A model generated the notes under the pieces. The model saw only the letters and a program-made list of their open reading frames with translations. It was not told the origin of the DNA and searched no databases. From an uncultured Lachnospiraceae bacterium (lineage in GTDB: Bacteria > Bacillota > Clostridia > Lachnospirales > Lachnospiraceae): a stretch of 64,000 bases of DNA. Where the stretch lies: the NCBI GenBank assembly GCA_902779355.1, contig CACZBF010000004.1, positions 1-64,000 of the forward strand. Reading direction: 5' to 3'. Positions 29,052 to 39,057 of this stretch are shown in pieces (the stretch's first letter is position 1; every line of letters starts with the position of its first letter). A program made the translations under genes and the position numbers.

Positions 29052-29843
29052 ATGGAAAGCGAAAAGGAAACAGACGAAAAGCAAAATCCCGTGGGCATCT
29101 TTGACTCCGGGGTGGGCGGGATCAGTGTGGTACGTGAGATCATCCGTATTCTCCCGTCCGAGGATCTATATGTATTCGGAGATTCCGCAAACGCGCCCTA
29201 TGGCGTCCGGCCGCTAAAAGAAGTCAGGGAACTGACACTGATGCATGTGGAGCGGATGATCCGCGAAAGAGCGGTCAAGGCAGTTGTAGTTGCCTGCAAT
29301 ACAGCAACGAGCGCCGCGATCGCGGCTCTTCGGAAACGTTACGCGTCAATCCCGATGATCGGGATCGAGCCGGCATTGAAACCGGCTGCACTCTTCAAAC
29401 AGGGCGGGAAAGTGCTGGTTCTTGCCACGGAGATGACGATCCGTGAGGAAAAATACCATGAGCTCGCAAAGCGGTTTTCTGACCGCGCAGAGCTGATCCC
29501 GCTTCCTGCACCTGAGATCGTGACGCTGGTAGAAGACGGGAAGCAGGACAGTGCGGAGATGGATGCTTACCTTGCCGATCTGTTTGCACCTTACGAAAAG
29601 GCCGGGATCGATGCGGTGGTGCTTGGCTGTACCCATTTTCCGTTTGCGGCGGATGCCATTCGACGTTACTGGGGAAAAGATGTCCGTATCTTTGATGGGG
29701 CAGAGGGGACGGCAAGGGAGCTGAAACGCCGCCTTACGAAAAACGACCTCCGGAATCCGTCCGAAGGTCGTGGGAAGATCATTTTGGAAAACAGCGGCGG
29801 AGAGGAAAAGATCCGCCTGTCCGAGCGGCTGCTTGGTTTATGA
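29052..29843 (+). CDS. murI: Glutamate racemase
   Basis: Cofactor-independent racemase making D-glutamate for peptidoglycan, 263 aa. Both catalytic cysteines are present in their motifs: ACNTATS and LGCTHFP. The N-terminal FDSGVGG loop is intact. The ATG at 29052 lacks a ribosome site, and a promoter ends 6 nt upstream, so translation may be leaderless. The first 12 residues (MESEKETDEKQN) are polar and extra to the fold. The end overlaps the convergent downstream gene by 6 nt. Confidence 0.95.
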   Translation: MESEKETDEKQNPVGIFDSGVGGISVVREIIRILPSEDLYVFGDSANAPYGVRPLKEVRELTLMHVERMIRERAVKAVVVACNTATSAAIAALRKRYASIPMIGIEPALKPAALFKQGGKVLVLATEMTIREEKYHELAKRFSDRAELIPLPAPEIVTLVEDGKQDSAEMDAYLADLFAPYEKAGIDAVVLGCTHFPFAADAIRRYWGKDVRIFDGAEGTARELKRRLTKNDLRNPSEGRGKIILENSGGEEKIRLSERLLGL

Positions 29844-30308
29844 AACAGTGTTTGCGCCCGGCATATCGGAAAGTGAGGGCTCGCTTGCATCCAGACGGAC
29901 ATGCGGGCTCTTTTCTTTTGCCTTTTCCAGAAGGAGAAGCCACAATTCATGGATCTTATAGGTCAGGATCTTGGAATTCTCGACGTTGTAAGGAGCGAGG
30001 ATATCCAGATCAAACCTCCGGATCCCGTCAGGGGCGAGAAACAGCAGATTGTTGGTCTGTGTCTTGTCTCCGCAGGTCTTGATCAGTTCATAAGTGATGA
30101 GGTGAAAGGGCTCACCGGCAAATTTACAGGTAAACTCGGTGTAGCACTCATCGATGCACCAGGTGTCGCCGTTTTCGTCGGTGACATGATCCTTGAGTCG
30201 ATCCTCCATGAGCTCAGTGGTCTGGAAGTTCACCACCCAGTCGAGAGAGCCTTTTTTTGTCAAAGCAAACATTTCATCCAATCTGGAAGCCAGACGTTCC
30301 GGTTTCAT
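29838..30308 (-). CDS. Hypothetical protein, 156 aa
   Basis: I do not recognise this protein. The start at 30308 has GGAGGA on the minus strand. It is soluble and mixed alpha/beta in look, with three cysteines (WCIDECYTEFTC) close together that could bind metal. A Trp- and Leu-rich helix (YKIHELWLLLLEKAKEK) is near the end. A Ser/Pro-rich short tail overlaps the end of murI by 6 nt. It is a single gene. Confidence 0.6.
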   Translation of the reverse strand: MKPERLASRLDEMFALTKKGSLDWVVNFQTTELMEDRLKDHVTDENGDTWCIDECYTEFTCKFAGEPFHLITYELIKTCGDKTQTNNLLFLAPDGIRRFDLDILAPYNVENSKILTYKIHELWLLLLEKAKEKSPHVRLDASEPSLSDMPGANTVS

Positions 30309-30483
30309 GTAGATAATCCTCCGAAATCATGTTATAATAGAAAACGCAATCTCGCATTTCCATATTCAATTATAAATCTTTTCCGTGAAAAATGACAACC
30401 CTGAATCATCACTCGAGAAATCTCATTGGAAAAGCAATTGGAAGCAGTTGTCAGAAAGGTTCATAAAAAAGGAGAAAGCAGGT

Positions 30484-31941
30484 ATGTATGATGTAGCGAT
30501 CATCGGCGCAGGAGTCGTCGGAAGCGCCATCGCGCGAGAACTTTCACGCTATGATGTGAAGGCCTGTGTGGTCGAGCGGGACGAAGACGTTTGCACCGGC
30601 ACATCGAAAGCAAACAGCGCAATTGTTCACGCTGGGTTTGATGCAGAGCCGGGAACACTCAAAGCACAGTTGAATGTGAAAGGCAATGCAATGATGGATG
30701 ACATTGCCAAAAATCTGGATGTTCCGTTCCGGCGCAATGGGTCTCTTGTGGTACGGACGAAGGAACAGGATCGGGCAGGACTGGAAAAATTGCTCGAAAA
30801 GGGTGAAAAGAACGGAGTTCCCGGGCTGAAACTCCTTTCCGAAGAGGAACTGCGGAAGCTGGAGCCGAATCTCGCGGATGATGTGGTGGAAGCAATGTTT
30901 GCGCCGACAGGCGGGATCGTCTGCCCGTTCCATTTGACGATGGCATATGCGGAAAACGCAGTAGAAAACGGCGTAGAGTTTTTCTTAAATACAGAATTAA
31001 CATCTCTGAAATCTAAAGGGGATCACTTCCTTTTGGAGACCGCCAACCCTGCGCATGCTTCTATAGAAGCAAAGACGGTCGTGAATGCGGCGGGTGTGTA
31101 TGCGGACTGGGTCAATAACCAGCTCAGTGAAAAGAAACTGCACATCACTGCCCGCAAAGGCGAATACATGCTGTTGGATAAGACAGCGGGCGCACATGTG
31201 GATCACACGATCTTCCAGCTTCCCGGAAAGATGGGCAAGGGTGTGCTTGTAACTCCGACCGTACATGGAAACCTTTTGGTCGGGCCGACCGCTACGGATA
31301 TTGAGAATAAAGAAGGTGTCAATACGACATTGGACGGGCTTGATCAGGTGACGGCAAAGTCCGCGCTCAGCGTGAAAAACCTGCCGCTGCGCGAAGTGAT
31401 CACGTCGTTTGCCGGATTGCGCGCGCATGAAGACAGCGATGACTTTATCATCGGAGAGGCGGAGGATGTGCCGGGCTTTTTCAATGCAGCCGGTATAGAG
31501 TCTCCGGGACTTTCCTCTGCGCCTGCGATCGGTGTCATGGTAGCAGACCTCCTGAGGGACAAGCTTTCTCTCAGCGCAAAATCGGATTTCAAGGAGACGA
31601 GGAAAGGTATTGTCCGTCCGTCGGAGCTTTCCGCGGAAGAGCAGAATCGTCTGATCAAAGAAAATCCGGCCTACGGCAACATCATTTGCCGGTGCGAGAT
31701 GATCACAGAGGGTGAGATCCTGGACGCGATCCACAGACCGCTCGGTGCCCGTTCTCTGGACGGTGTAAAGCGTCGTACGAGAGCCGGCATGGGGAGATGC
31801 CAGTCAGGCTTCTGCTCGCCGCGCACCATGGAGATTCTGGAACGCGAAGTGCCGATGGATATCTATGCGATCAGTAAATCCGGCGGAAAATCCACTTTTG
31901 TGGTCGGAAAGAATAAAGAGATCGGGAGGGCTGACTCATGA
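30484..31941 (+). CDS. NAD(P)/FAD-dependent oxidoreductase with BFD-like [2Fe-2S] domain (GlpA-like)
   Basis: 485 aa. I chose the ATG at 30484 (AAAGGAGAAAGCAGGT upstream), not an in-frame start 33 codons earlier that adds a polar leader and has no ribosome site. The FAD motif GAGVVGSAIAREL lies at residues 8-20, followed by a DAO-type domain. The C-terminal BFD-like region has the four-cysteine pattern CRC and CQSGFC expected for a [2Fe-2S] cluster. Relatives oxidise glycerol-3-phosphate or similar substrates. It is the first gene of a three-gene operon, with an ATGA overlap to the next gene. Confidence 0.88.
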   Translation: MYDVAIIGAGVVGSAIARELSRYDVKACVVERDEDVCTGTSKANSAIVHAGFDAEPGTLKAQLNVKGNAMMDDIAKNLDVPFRRNGSLVVRTKEQDRAGLEKLLEKGEKNGVPGLKLLSEEELRKLEPNLADDVVEAMFAPTGGIVCPFHLTMAYAENAVENGVEFFLNTELTSLKSKGDHFLLETANPAHASIEAKTVVNAAGVYADWVNNQLSEKKLHITARKGEYMLLDKTAGAHVDHTIFQLPGKMGKGVLVTPTVHGNLLVGPTATDIENKEGVNTTLDGLDQVTAKSALSVKNLPLREVITSFAGLRAHEDSDDFIIGEAEDVPGFFNAAGIESPGLSSAPAIGVMVADLLRDKLSLSAKSDFKETRKGIVRPSELSAEEQNRLIKENPAYGNIICRCEMITEGEILDAIHRPLGARSLDGVKRRTRAGMGRCQSGFCSPRTMEILEREVPMDIYAISKSGGKSTFVVGKNKEIGRADS

Positions 31942-33200
31942 AAAATGTGGATCTTGTCATCGTCGGCGGCGGGCCGGCAGGGCTTGCGGCAGCGATCAGC
32001 GCAAAAGAGAACGGGATCGACAGCATCCTGATCATCGAACGGGATAAAGAGCTGGGCGGTATCCTGAATCAGTGTATCCATAACGGCTTCGGTCTCCATA
32101 CTTTTAAGGAGGAGCTTACCGGACCGGAGTATGCGGCACGATTTATTGCAGAAGCAAAGAAATTAAATATAAAATATATTTTAAACACAATGGTCATGGA
32201 GATTGGATCCGACAAGAAGATCACGGCCATGAACCGGAGTGAAGGACTGTTTGAGATCCAGGCGAAAGCCGTTGTTCTCGCGATGGGCTGCAGGGAGCGC
32301 TCCAGAGGCGCACTGAATATCCCGGGCTATCGTCCGGCAGGGATCTATTCCGCCGGGACTGCACAGCGGCTTGTCAACATGGAAGGCTATATGCCGGGCA
32401 AAGAAGTTGTGATCTTGGGATCCGGCGATATCGGGCTTATCATGGCACGCCGCATGACGCTTGAGGGAGCAAAGGTGAAGGTGGTTGCCGAATTGATGCC
32501 ATACTCCGGCGGCTTGAAGCGGAATATTGTGCAGTGTTTAAATGACTTTGACATTCCGTTGAAACTTTCCCATACGGTTGTGGATATCGAAGGGAAAGAG
32601 CGCGTGGAAGCCGTGACAATCGCGGAGGTCGGCCCGGACAGAAGGCCGATTGCGGGTACCGAGGAACGCTATACGTGTGATACGCTTCTGCTTTCCTGCG
32701 GACTGATCCCGGAAAATGAATTGTCAAGAGGCGCCGGTGTGGAACTTTCCCGCATCACCTCAGGTCCGGTTGTTAACGAGAGCCTGGAGACCAATATAGA
32801 AGGGATTTTTGCATGCGGAAACGTGCTCCATGTGCATGATCTTGTGGATTACGTCTCAGAAGAAGCGAAGAATGCCGGGAAAAATGCAGCGGCTTATATT
32901 CAAAACGGAGCAGCAAGGGATACGCGTACGATTGCGATCAATCCCACCGGCGGTGTCCGTTATACCGTGCCGAGTACGATCCGTCCGGATCGGATGGACG
33001 ATACGCTCACGGTGCGTTTCCGTGTCGGCGATGTCTACAAGAATTACAGTATCGTGACCTATTTCGACGAGGAAAAGATCTCCGAGCGTAAGCGCCCGGT
33101 GATGGCACCCGGCGAAATGGAGCAGGTGATCTTAAAGAAAGCGGATCTCCTGGAACGTCCGGGCTTAAAGACGGTTACGATCACGGTGGAGGGTGCATAA
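31938..33200 (+). CDS. FAD/NAD(P)-binding oxidoreductase (GlpB-position subunit)
   Basis: 420 aa, overlapping the previous stop (ATGA). N-terminal FAD motif GGGPAGLAAAISA (about residues 10-22), a second dinucleotide motif GSGDIGLIMARRM (about 158-170) and FACGNVLHVHDLVD near residue 290. The fold is that of a pyridine-nucleotide-disulfide oxidoreductase without the redox CxxxxC of thioredoxin reductases (MGCRERSRG is present instead). It probably passes electrons between the GlpA-like subunit and NAD(P) or a membrane carrier. DUF1667 follows directly. Confidence 0.88.
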   Translation: MKNVDLVIVGGGPAGLAAAISAKENGIDSILIIERDKELGGILNQCIHNGFGLHTFKEELTGPEYAARFIAEAKKLNIKYILNTMVMEIGSDKKITAMNRSEGLFEIQAKAVVLAMGCRERSRGALNIPGYRPAGIYSAGTAQRLVNMEGYMPGKEVVILGSGDIGLIMARRMTLEGAKVKVVAELMPYSGGLKRNIVQCLNDFDIPLKLSHTVVDIEGKERVEAVTIAEVGPDRRPIAGTEERYTCDTLLLSCGLIPENELSRGAGVELSRITSGPVVNESLETNIEGIFACGNVLHVHDLVDYVSEEAKNAGKNAAAYIQNGAARDTRTIAINPTGGVRYTVPSTIRPDRMDDTLTVRFRVGDVYKNYSIVTYFDEEKISERKRPVMAPGEMEQVILKKADLLERPGLKTVTITVEGA

Positions 33201-33201
33201 G

Positions 33202-33570
33202 ATGGAAAAAAGAGAGCTTACTTGTATCGGATGTCCGCTGGGTTGCGCGATCACGGTATCCATGGAAAACGGCAATATTCTGGAGGTGACCGGGAATACC
33301 TGTAAACGCGGTGAGGACTATGCCAGAAAAGAAGTCACGAACCCGACGAGGATCGTGACCAGCACTGTCCAGGTCAGCGGCGGTGTTTCTCCGACGGTTT
33401 CCTGCAAAACAAAACAGGATATCCCGAAGGGCAAGATCTTTGATGTGGCAGCGGCGCTGAAAGGTGTTTGTGTCAAAGCACCGGTTGCGATCGGCGATGT
33501 GGTGTACGCGGATGTCGCAGGAACCGGCGTGGATATGGTGGCTACCAAGGACATTGCAGCAGCCGGTTGA
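33202..33570 (+). CDS. DUF1667 protein
   Basis: 122 aa from the ATG at 33202 (GGTGGAGGG upstream, formed by the end of the previous gene); a GTG three codons earlier overlaps that gene. The cysteine set CIGCPLGC near the N-terminus plus CKRG (about residues 33-36) suggests an Fe-S or zinc site. The C-terminal region VCVKAPVAIGDVVYADVAGTGVD is typical of DUF1667. The family is almost always third in glpA-like redox operons and is thought to be an accessory electron-transfer part. No glpK or glpF is nearby. Confidence 0.87.
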   Translation: MEKRELTCIGCPLGCAITVSMENGNILEVTGNTCKRGEDYARKEVTNPTRIVTSTVQVSGGVSPTVSCKTKQDIPKGKIFDVAAALKGVCVKAPVAIGDVVYADVAGTGVDMVATKDIAAAG

Positions 33571-33611
33571 GACCGATAGAAGACGAAACAGACGAGACAA
33601 AACACAACTGA

Positions 33612-33642
33612 GAAAGGGACGGCCAGTTGAACCGTCCCTTTC
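33612..33642 (+). terminator. Hairpin after the redox operon
   Basis: A perfect 11-bp stem GAAAGGGACGG (33612-33622) with CCGTCCCTTTC (33632-33642). The tract after it is CCGAGGAG, not Ts, so termination efficiency is uncertain. Confidence 0.5.
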
Positions 33643-33783
33643 CCGAGGAGTTTAGTTATGAAAATGTTTCATCTATGATCTATACTATAAATGCTAATTG
33701 TGGCGAAAATGTGTCCTAATTCTAAAAAGAAAATAAAAAGAAAATAAAAAAATTCTAACCAAAGTCAAAAGGGCCGGATCGGC

Positions 33784-33812
33784 TTGACATTCTGGCAGAA
33801 TATCAGTAAAGT
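33784..33812 (+). promoter_or_regulatory. Promoter of the zinc-ribbon/HTH gene and ftsH block
   Basis: Consensus TTGACA (33784-33789), 17-nt spacer, TAAAGT (33807-33812). It follows about 200 nt of AT-rich noncoding DNA (33571-33783) in which nothing else is evident. Confidence 0.55.
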
Positions 33813-33842
33813 GATAAGGAACTGATTGCGGAGGAATCGAAA

Positions 33843-34091
33843 ATGGCTGTATTACAGCACAAGGATTCAATTTCACATAAAAGTAAAAATTGCGCCCGGT
33901 GTGGAAAGATTCTGCCGGAGAGTTACGAGAAAGAGTTTTGTAAAAAATGTGAGGAAGAAGAACTATTCATTCAGGTGCGTGAATACATTCGGGACAACGA
34001 TGTTACGGAGATGGAAGTAGCTGATTATTTCAACATTCCGAAGCAGAAGATCAAAGAGTGGATCCGAGAGGGAAGAATTCAGCATCGGTAG
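33843..34091 (+). CDS. Zinc-ribbon/helix-turn-helix small regulator-like protein
   Basis: 82 aa, ATG preceded by GGAGGAATCG; an in-frame start 17 nt upstream on another frame is not this gene. The N-terminal half has a four-cysteine ribbon (CARCGK ... FCKKCEE, about residues 17-37). The C-terminal half is an HTH (MEVADYFNIPKQKIKEWIREGRI). This layout is like the YvyF/TIGR03826 flagellar-operon family, but no flagellar genes are nearby. It sits 48 nt before ftsH and could be cotranscribed. Its target is unknown. Confidence 0.7.
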   Translation: MAVLQHKDSISHKSKNCARCGKILPESYEKEFCKKCEEEELFIQVREYIRDNDVTEMEVADYFNIPKQKIKEWIREGRIQHR

Positions 34092-34139
34092 CGGCTTCGT
34101 GCTGATACCGGTGCTTTTGTTTTACAGACGGAGAGCAAC

Positions 34140-36161
34140 ATGAACGAGTACGACAACGGCGGCAATAACGGCGGGAATAACAACAATAAACGAAACAACG
34201 GGCAGATGATCCTTGTATTCATCGTGACGACCCTGATCGCGTTGTTTGCCATGAGCCTGATCAGCCGGATGCAGTCCGGCGCGACAAAAAAAGAGATCAG
34301 CTACAGCGAGTTTCTGCAGATGGTCAAGGATGACAGTGTGCAAAGCGTGGATATCGGCACCTACCAGATCGACATCACACCGAAAAACAACGGGGATATG
34401 GTGATCCCGATCACTTATTATACCGGTGTGGTCCGTAACGACGATCTGCTCCAGCTGCTTCTTGACCATGATGTCGAAGTAAACGGGACAATTCCGGATA
34501 ATACATCTTCCTGGATCTACAATATCTTAAGTTTTGTGATCCCGCTTGTGCTGGTATGGATCCTGCTGGGTTTTTTGATGCGCAGAATGGGCGGCGGCGG
34601 TGTGTTCGGCGTTGGCAAGAATACCGCTAAGGTCTATGTAGAGAAATCCACGGGTGTGACATTTAAGGATGTCGCAGGACAGGATGAGGCCAAAGAATCC
34701 TTGCAGGAAGTCGTCGATTTCCTGCATAATCCGAAGAAATATCAGGAGATTGGGGCAAAGCTTCCGAAAGGAGCGCTTCTGGTGGGGCCTCCCGGAACAG
34801 GTAAGACGCTGCTTGCCAAGGCAGTAGCCGGAGAGGCGGGCGTGCCGTTTTTCTCCCTTGCAGGATCGGATTTTGTGGAGATGTTTGTCGGTGTTGGTGC
34901 ATCCAGAGTGCGTGACCTCTTTAAAGATGCGGAGAAGAACTCTCCCTGTATTATTTTTATCGATGAGATCGATGCGATCGGAAAAAGCCGTGATACCCGT
35001 TTCGGCGGCGGAAATGACGAGCGTGAGCAGACGTTGAACCAGCTCCTTGCTGAGATGGATGGATTTGATACGAGCAAGGGTCTTTTGGTGCTTGCAGCCA
35101 CGAACCGCCCGGAGGTGCTGGACAAAGCATTGCTGCGCCCTGGACGCTTTGACCGAAGGATCATTGTTGACCGTCCGGATATGAAAGGACGTCTGGAAAC
35201 GTTGAAAGTACATTCCAAAGACGTTCACATGGATGAGAGTGTGGATCTGGATGCCATCGCGCTTGCTTCTGCAGGACTGGTGGGATCCGACCTTGCAAAT
35301 ATCATCAATGAGGCCGCGATCAATGCGGTCAAGAGCGGGCGCAAATTCGTGAACCAGAAGGATCTTTTTGATGCGTTCGAACTTGTCGCGGTCGGCGGCA
35401 AGGAGAAGAAAGACCGCGCCATGAGTGAAAAGGAGCGCCGGATCGTTTCCTATCACGAAGTGGGGCATGCGATGGTCTCCGCTTTGCAAAAAAATACGGA
35501 GCCGGTGCAGAAGATTACGATCGTTCCGCGTACCATGGGCGCACTGGGATATACGCTGCAGACGCCTGAGGAGGAGAAGTTCCTGCAGACCAAGGACGAG
35601 CTGGAGGCCAAGATCGTGACATTCATGGGAGGCCGTGCGGCAGAGGAACTCGTATTCGAATCTGCAACCAGCGGCGCTGCCAATGATATCGAGCAGGCTA
35701 CCAAGATCGCACGGGCGATGGTCATGCAGTACGGTATGAGCAAAAAATTCGGTATGGTGAGTATGGCCACGATCGATGCCGCCTATCTGGACGGACGGGC
35801 ACATTTTGACGGCGGCGATGCCACAGCAGCGGAGATCGATCGGGAAGTACAGCGGATGATCCAGGAGGCATACGACAAAGCCATGAATCTCCTGACGGAA
35901 AACCGGGAGATCCTGGATGAGATTGCAAAATATCTTTATGAAAACGAGACCATCACCGGAAAAGAGTTCATGAAGATCTTCCGCAGGTTGAAAGGGCTTC
36001 CGGAGGAGGAAGAGGACGATCCGGAGGAAAAAGAAAAGAAAGAAACCGGAGAGACGCCACCGGATGGGAGAGCGGAACTCTCCGAGGAGATGTTTGAGGA
36101 AGACGACCTGCCGGTTGTCGGCGGTACCATCGATTTGGTGGCGGATGATGAGCCAATTTGA
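34140..36161 (+). CDS. ftsH: ATP-dependent zinc metalloprotease FtsH
   Basis: Membrane AAA+ protease degrading misfolded and regulatory membrane proteins, 673 aa. An Asn/Gly-rich N-terminus precedes TM1 (about 20-40) and TM2 (about 127-147). The AAA module has Walker A GPPGTGKT (about 217-224), Walker B IIFIDEID and the arginine-finger segment RPGRFDRR. The zinc site HEVGH (about 438-442) and its third ligand in [11 protein letters not shown] are intact. A charged C-terminal tail ([14 protein letters not shown]) is longer than in E. coli. uvrC starts within its last codons. Confidence 0.97.
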   Translation: MNEYDNGGNNGGNNNNKRNNGQMILVFIVTTLIALFAMSLISRMQSGATKKEISYSEFLQMVKDDSVQSVDIGTYQIDITPKNNGDMVIPITYYTGVVRNDDLLQLLLDHDVEVNGTIPDNTSSWIYNILSFVIPLVLVWILLGFLMRRMGGGGVFGVGKNTAKVYVEKSTGVTFKDVAGQDEAKESLQEVVDFLHNPKKYQEIGAKLPKGALLVGPPGTGKTLLAKAVAGEAGVPFFSLAGSDFVEMFVGVGASRVRDLFKDAEKNSPCIIFIDEIDAIGKSRDTRFGGGNDEREQTLNQLLAEMDGFDTSKGLLVLAATNRPEVLDKALLRPGRFDRRIIVDRPDMKGRLETLKVHSKDVHMDESVDLDAIALASAGLVGSDLANIINEAAINAVKSGRKFVNQKDLFDAFELVAVGGKEKKDRAMSEKERRIVSYHEVGHAMVSALQKNTEPVQKITIVPRTMGALGYTLQTPEEEKFLQTKDELEAKIVTFMGGRAAEELVFESATSGAANDIEQATKIARAMVMQYGMSKKFGMVSMATIDAAYLDGRAHFDGGDATAAEIDREVQRMIQEAYDKAMNLLTENREILDEIAKYLYENETITGKEFMKIFRRLKGLPEEEEDDPEEKEKKETGETPPDGRAELSEEMFEEDDLPVVGGTIDLVADDEPI

Positions 36162-38034
36162 ATTTGAGGAAGAACTGAAAAAACTCCCGGACAAACCGGG
36201 AGTTTATCTTATGCATGATAAGTCCGATGCCATCATCTATATCGGAAAGGCAAGGAGCCTTCGGCATCGGGTGCGGCAGTATTTTCAGGCGAGCCACTCC
36301 GAAGGCCTGAAAAAAGACCAGATGGTGCGGCAGATCGCGCGTTTTGAGTACATCGTGACGGACTCCGAACTTGAAGCGCTCGTGCTCGAATGCAATCTGA
36401 TCAAAGAACATACCCCCAAATACAATACAATGCTGCGGGATGACAAGACCTATCCCTACATCCGCGTGACGCTCGGGGAAGCATTTCCGCGTGTGCTTTT
36501 TTCACGCCAGATCAAAAAGGACGGATCCCGCTACTTCGGGCCCTACACGTCTGCCTTTGCCGTGAAGGATACGATCGAACTGATCGGTAAGCTCTATCAT
36601 CTTCGTACCTGCAGCCGCAAGCTGCCAAAGGATATCGGGAAGGAACGTCCCTGCTTGAATTATCATATCGGGCAATGCGATGCACCCTGTACGGGCGCGG
36701 TCAGCCCGGAAGAGTATCGAAAGTCCGTGGACCTTGCATTGCAGTTCTTAAACGGCGATTATGCGCCGATCCTTTCCATGCTGGAAGAGAAGATGGACGG
36801 CTTTGCGGAGCGGATGGAGTATGAAAAAGCGGCGGAATACCGTGATCTTTTGGGAAGTGTGCGCCAGATCGCCCAAAAGCAGAAGATCACGAGCTTTGAC
36901 AGTGAGGACAAGGATATCGTGGCTCTGGCCAGCGACGGAGACGATGCGGTCGTGCAGGTTTTCTTTATCCGCAGCGGCAAATTGATCGGGAGAGATCATT
37001 TCTATATGCGCGTCCGGACAGATGATACGAACAGCCAGATCTTGTCGGCTTTTCTGCGGCAATACTATTCCGGGACACCGTTGATCCCGAAGGAGATCCA
37101 TCTGCAGGAGTCGATCGAGGATTTGGAGACGATCGCGGATTGGCTGTCAGAACGCAGAGGAAATAAGGTCCGCATCCTGATCCCGCAAAAGGGTCTCAAG
37201 GAACGCATGGTGGAATTGGCAGAAAAGAATGCCGAGCTTGTATTGAATAAGGACAGAGAGCGGATCAAGCGGGAGGAAGGCCGGACAATCGGTGCGATGA
37301 AAGAACTGGCTGAACTTCTCGGAATGCAGGAACTCAGCCGCGTGGAGGCATTCGATATTTCCAACATCAGCGGATTCCAGTCTGTGGGCTCCATGGTGGT
37401 GTTTGAAAAAGGAAAACCGGTGAAGAGTGACTACCGGAAATTTCGGCTGCGGACTGTGACGGGACCGGATGATTACGCTTCCATGCATGAGGTGCTGACA
37501 CGTCGCTTCCTGCACGGGCTGAAGGAGCAGGAAAAGCGAAGAGAGAACGGAGAATCGGATGAATACGGGAGCTTTACACGGTTTCCGGACCTGATCATGA
37601 TGGACGGCGGCAAAGGGCAGGTGCATGTGGCACTGCAAGTGCTGGACGAGCTGGGATTATCCATTCCGGTCTGCGGGATGGTAAAGGACGACAATCACCA
37701 CACCAGAGGTCTGTATTTCAAGGATGTGGAGCTGCCGATCGACAGTCACAGCGAGGGGTTTAAGTTGATCACCCGCGTACAGGACGAGGCGCACCGGTTT
37801 GCGATCACGTATCACAGATCTTTGCGCGGCAAAGAGCAGGTGCATTCTGCACTGGATGAGATCCCCGGTATCGGCGAAGCCCGCAGGAAAGCATTAATGC
37901 GGCGGTTCAAGTCTCTTGAAGCGATCGGAAATGCTACGATCGAGGAATTGGCGGCGACGGATTCCATGAATGAACGGGCTGCCGAGGCTGTGTTTGCATA
38001 CTTCCATTCGGAGAAGGCGTCTTTTGACGCTTGA
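36148..38034 (+). CDS. uvrC: Excinuclease ABC subunit C
   Basis: Nucleotide-excision repair nuclease making both incisions, 628 aa. I place the start at the second of two tandem ATGs (36145/36148), 6 nt after GGTGG. An in-frame start 28 codons earlier lies wholly inside ftsH and adds a basic non-family leader. The GIY-YIG domain (PGVYLMHD ... IYIGKA, residues ~13-30), UVR motif, RNase-H-like endonuclease domain ([20 protein letters not shown]) and C-terminal helix-hairpin-helix pair ([16 protein letters not shown]) are all present. The 14-nt overlap with ftsH implies translational coupling. Confidence 0.96.
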   Translation: MSQFEFEEELKKLPDKPGVYLMHDKSDAIIYIGKARSLRHRVRQYFQASHSEGLKKDQMVRQIARFEYIVTDSELEALVLECNLIKEHTPKYNTMLRDDKTYPYIRVTLGEAFPRVLFSRQIKKDGSRYFGPYTSAFAVKDTIELIGKLYHLRTCSRKLPKDIGKERPCLNYHIGQCDAPCTGAVSPEEYRKSVDLALQFLNGDYAPILSMLEEKMDGFAERMEYEKAAEYRDLLGSVRQIAQKQKITSFDSEDKDIVALASDGDDAVVQVFFIRSGKLIGRDHFYMRVRTDDTNSQILSAFLRQYYSGTPLIPKEIHLQESIEDLETIADWLSERRGNKVRILIPQKGLKERMVELAEKNAELVLNKDRERIKREEGRTIGAMKELAELLGMQELSRVEAFDISNISGFQSVGSMVVFEKGKPVKSDYRKFRLRTVTGPDDYASMHEVLTRRFLHGLKEQEKRRENGESDEYGSFTRFPDLIMMDGGKGQVHVALQVLDELGLSIPVCGMVKDDNHHTRGLYFKDVELPIDSHSEGFKLITRVQDEAHRFAITYHRSLRGKEQVHSALDEIPGIGEARRKALMRRFKSLEAIGNATIEELAATDSMNERAAEAVFAYFHSEKASFDA

Positions 38035-38081
38035 TGGTTGGTGTGATAAGATTGGGTTGAGTAAGAAAGGGAGGTTGGGGT

Positions 38082-39017
38082 ATGACGCCAAATGGAAAAC
38101 AGGTGACGGTCGAGAAGATCGCCAAAATGCTGGATTTGAAAAATCTGACGGAGGAACTGGACCTGACGCAGCGGATGATCGTGCTTTCCGACGTGAACAG
38201 GCCCGCGTTACAGCTTTCCGGGTACTTTGAATACTTTGAGCAGAAACGTATACAGATCATCGGAAACGTGGAGTACAACTATGTGCGCCAACAGGTACTC
38301 AAACAGCGTCTGGATATCGCAAAGCAGTTTTTTGCATTTGATATCCCCTGTGTGATCTACTGCCGGGATCTCGTACCGGATGAGGAGATCCGGGAGATCG
38401 CAGTCGAAAACAATGTGCCGCTCCTGCAGACGAGCCGCTCCACTTCCGAATTTACGGCAGAGCTGATCTATACCCTGAAGGAAGAACTGGCGCCCATGAT
38501 CACGATCCACGGCGTTCTCGTGGATGTTTACGGTGAAGGACTTCTGATCACCGGAGAGAGTGGGATCGGAAAAAGTGAGGCTGCCCTGGAGCTGATCCGC
38601 AGAGGTCACCGTCTCGTGACGGATGACGTGGTGGAGATCCGCAAGATCAATGAACATACGCTGGTCGGCTCGTCGCCGGATATCACGAAACACTTCATCG
38701 AGCTGCGCGGCATCGGGATCATTGATGTGAAGGCTTTGTACGGCGTGGAATGTGTCAAGGAAAAGCAGAACATCGATCTGGTGATCCAGTTGGAAGATTG
38801 GAAAAAGGAAAACGAATACGATCGGCTTGGCATGGAAGAAGAGTATACCGAGTTCCTGGGGAATAAAGTGGTTTGTCATTCCCTGCCGATTCGCCCGGGC
38901 CGAAACCTTGCGGTTATCTGTGAGACGGCGGCCGTGAACCACCGCCAGAAAAAGATGGGATATAATGCGGCAAAGGAATTGTATCGACGCGTACAAGCAA
39001 ATTTAAATCAGGAATAA
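38082..39017 (+). CDS. hprK: HPr kinase/phosphorylase
   Basis: Bifunctional enzyme that phosphorylates HPr on serine to control carbon catabolite repression in Firmicutes, 311 aa. Walker A GESGIGKSEAAL lies near residues 157-168. The family signature LRGIGIIDVKALYG follows. ATG at 38082 is preceded by AAGGGAGG. It follows uvrC by 47 nt and precedes an M18 aminopeptidase. The start of a block that continues with murB, rapZ and whiA. Confidence 0.96.
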   Translation: MTPNGKQVTVEKIAKMLDLKNLTEELDLTQRMIVLSDVNRPALQLSGYFEYFEQKRIQIIGNVEYNYVRQQVLKQRLDIAKQFFAFDIPCVIYCRDLVPDEEIREIAVENNVPLLQTSRSTSEFTAELIYTLKEELAPMITIHGVLVDVYGEGLLITGESGIGKSEAALELIRRGHRLVTDDVVEIRKINEHTLVGSSPDITKHFIELRGIGIIDVKALYGVECVKEKQNIDLVIQLEDWKKENEYDRLGMEEEYTEFLGNKVVCHSLPIRPGRNLAVICETAAVNHRQKKMGYNAAKELYRRVQANLNQE

Positions 39018-39057
39018 ATAACTTTGACAAACATACACAAAGAAGGAGAAGAATCAG

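Noticed and set aside
30385..30483. Upstream extension of the GlpA-like protein (33 extra residues)
   Set aside because: The extension is polar and non-family, and a good ribosome site precedes the later ATG at 30484.
36064..36147. Upstream extension of UvrC inside ftsH
   Set aside because: Entirely within ftsH in another frame, and the family start lies at the tandem ATG 36145/36148.
34527..36194. 555-codon minus-strand frame opposite ftsH
   Set aside because: Pure antisense of ftsH codons; composition rich in His, Arg and Leu as expected of a shadow frame.
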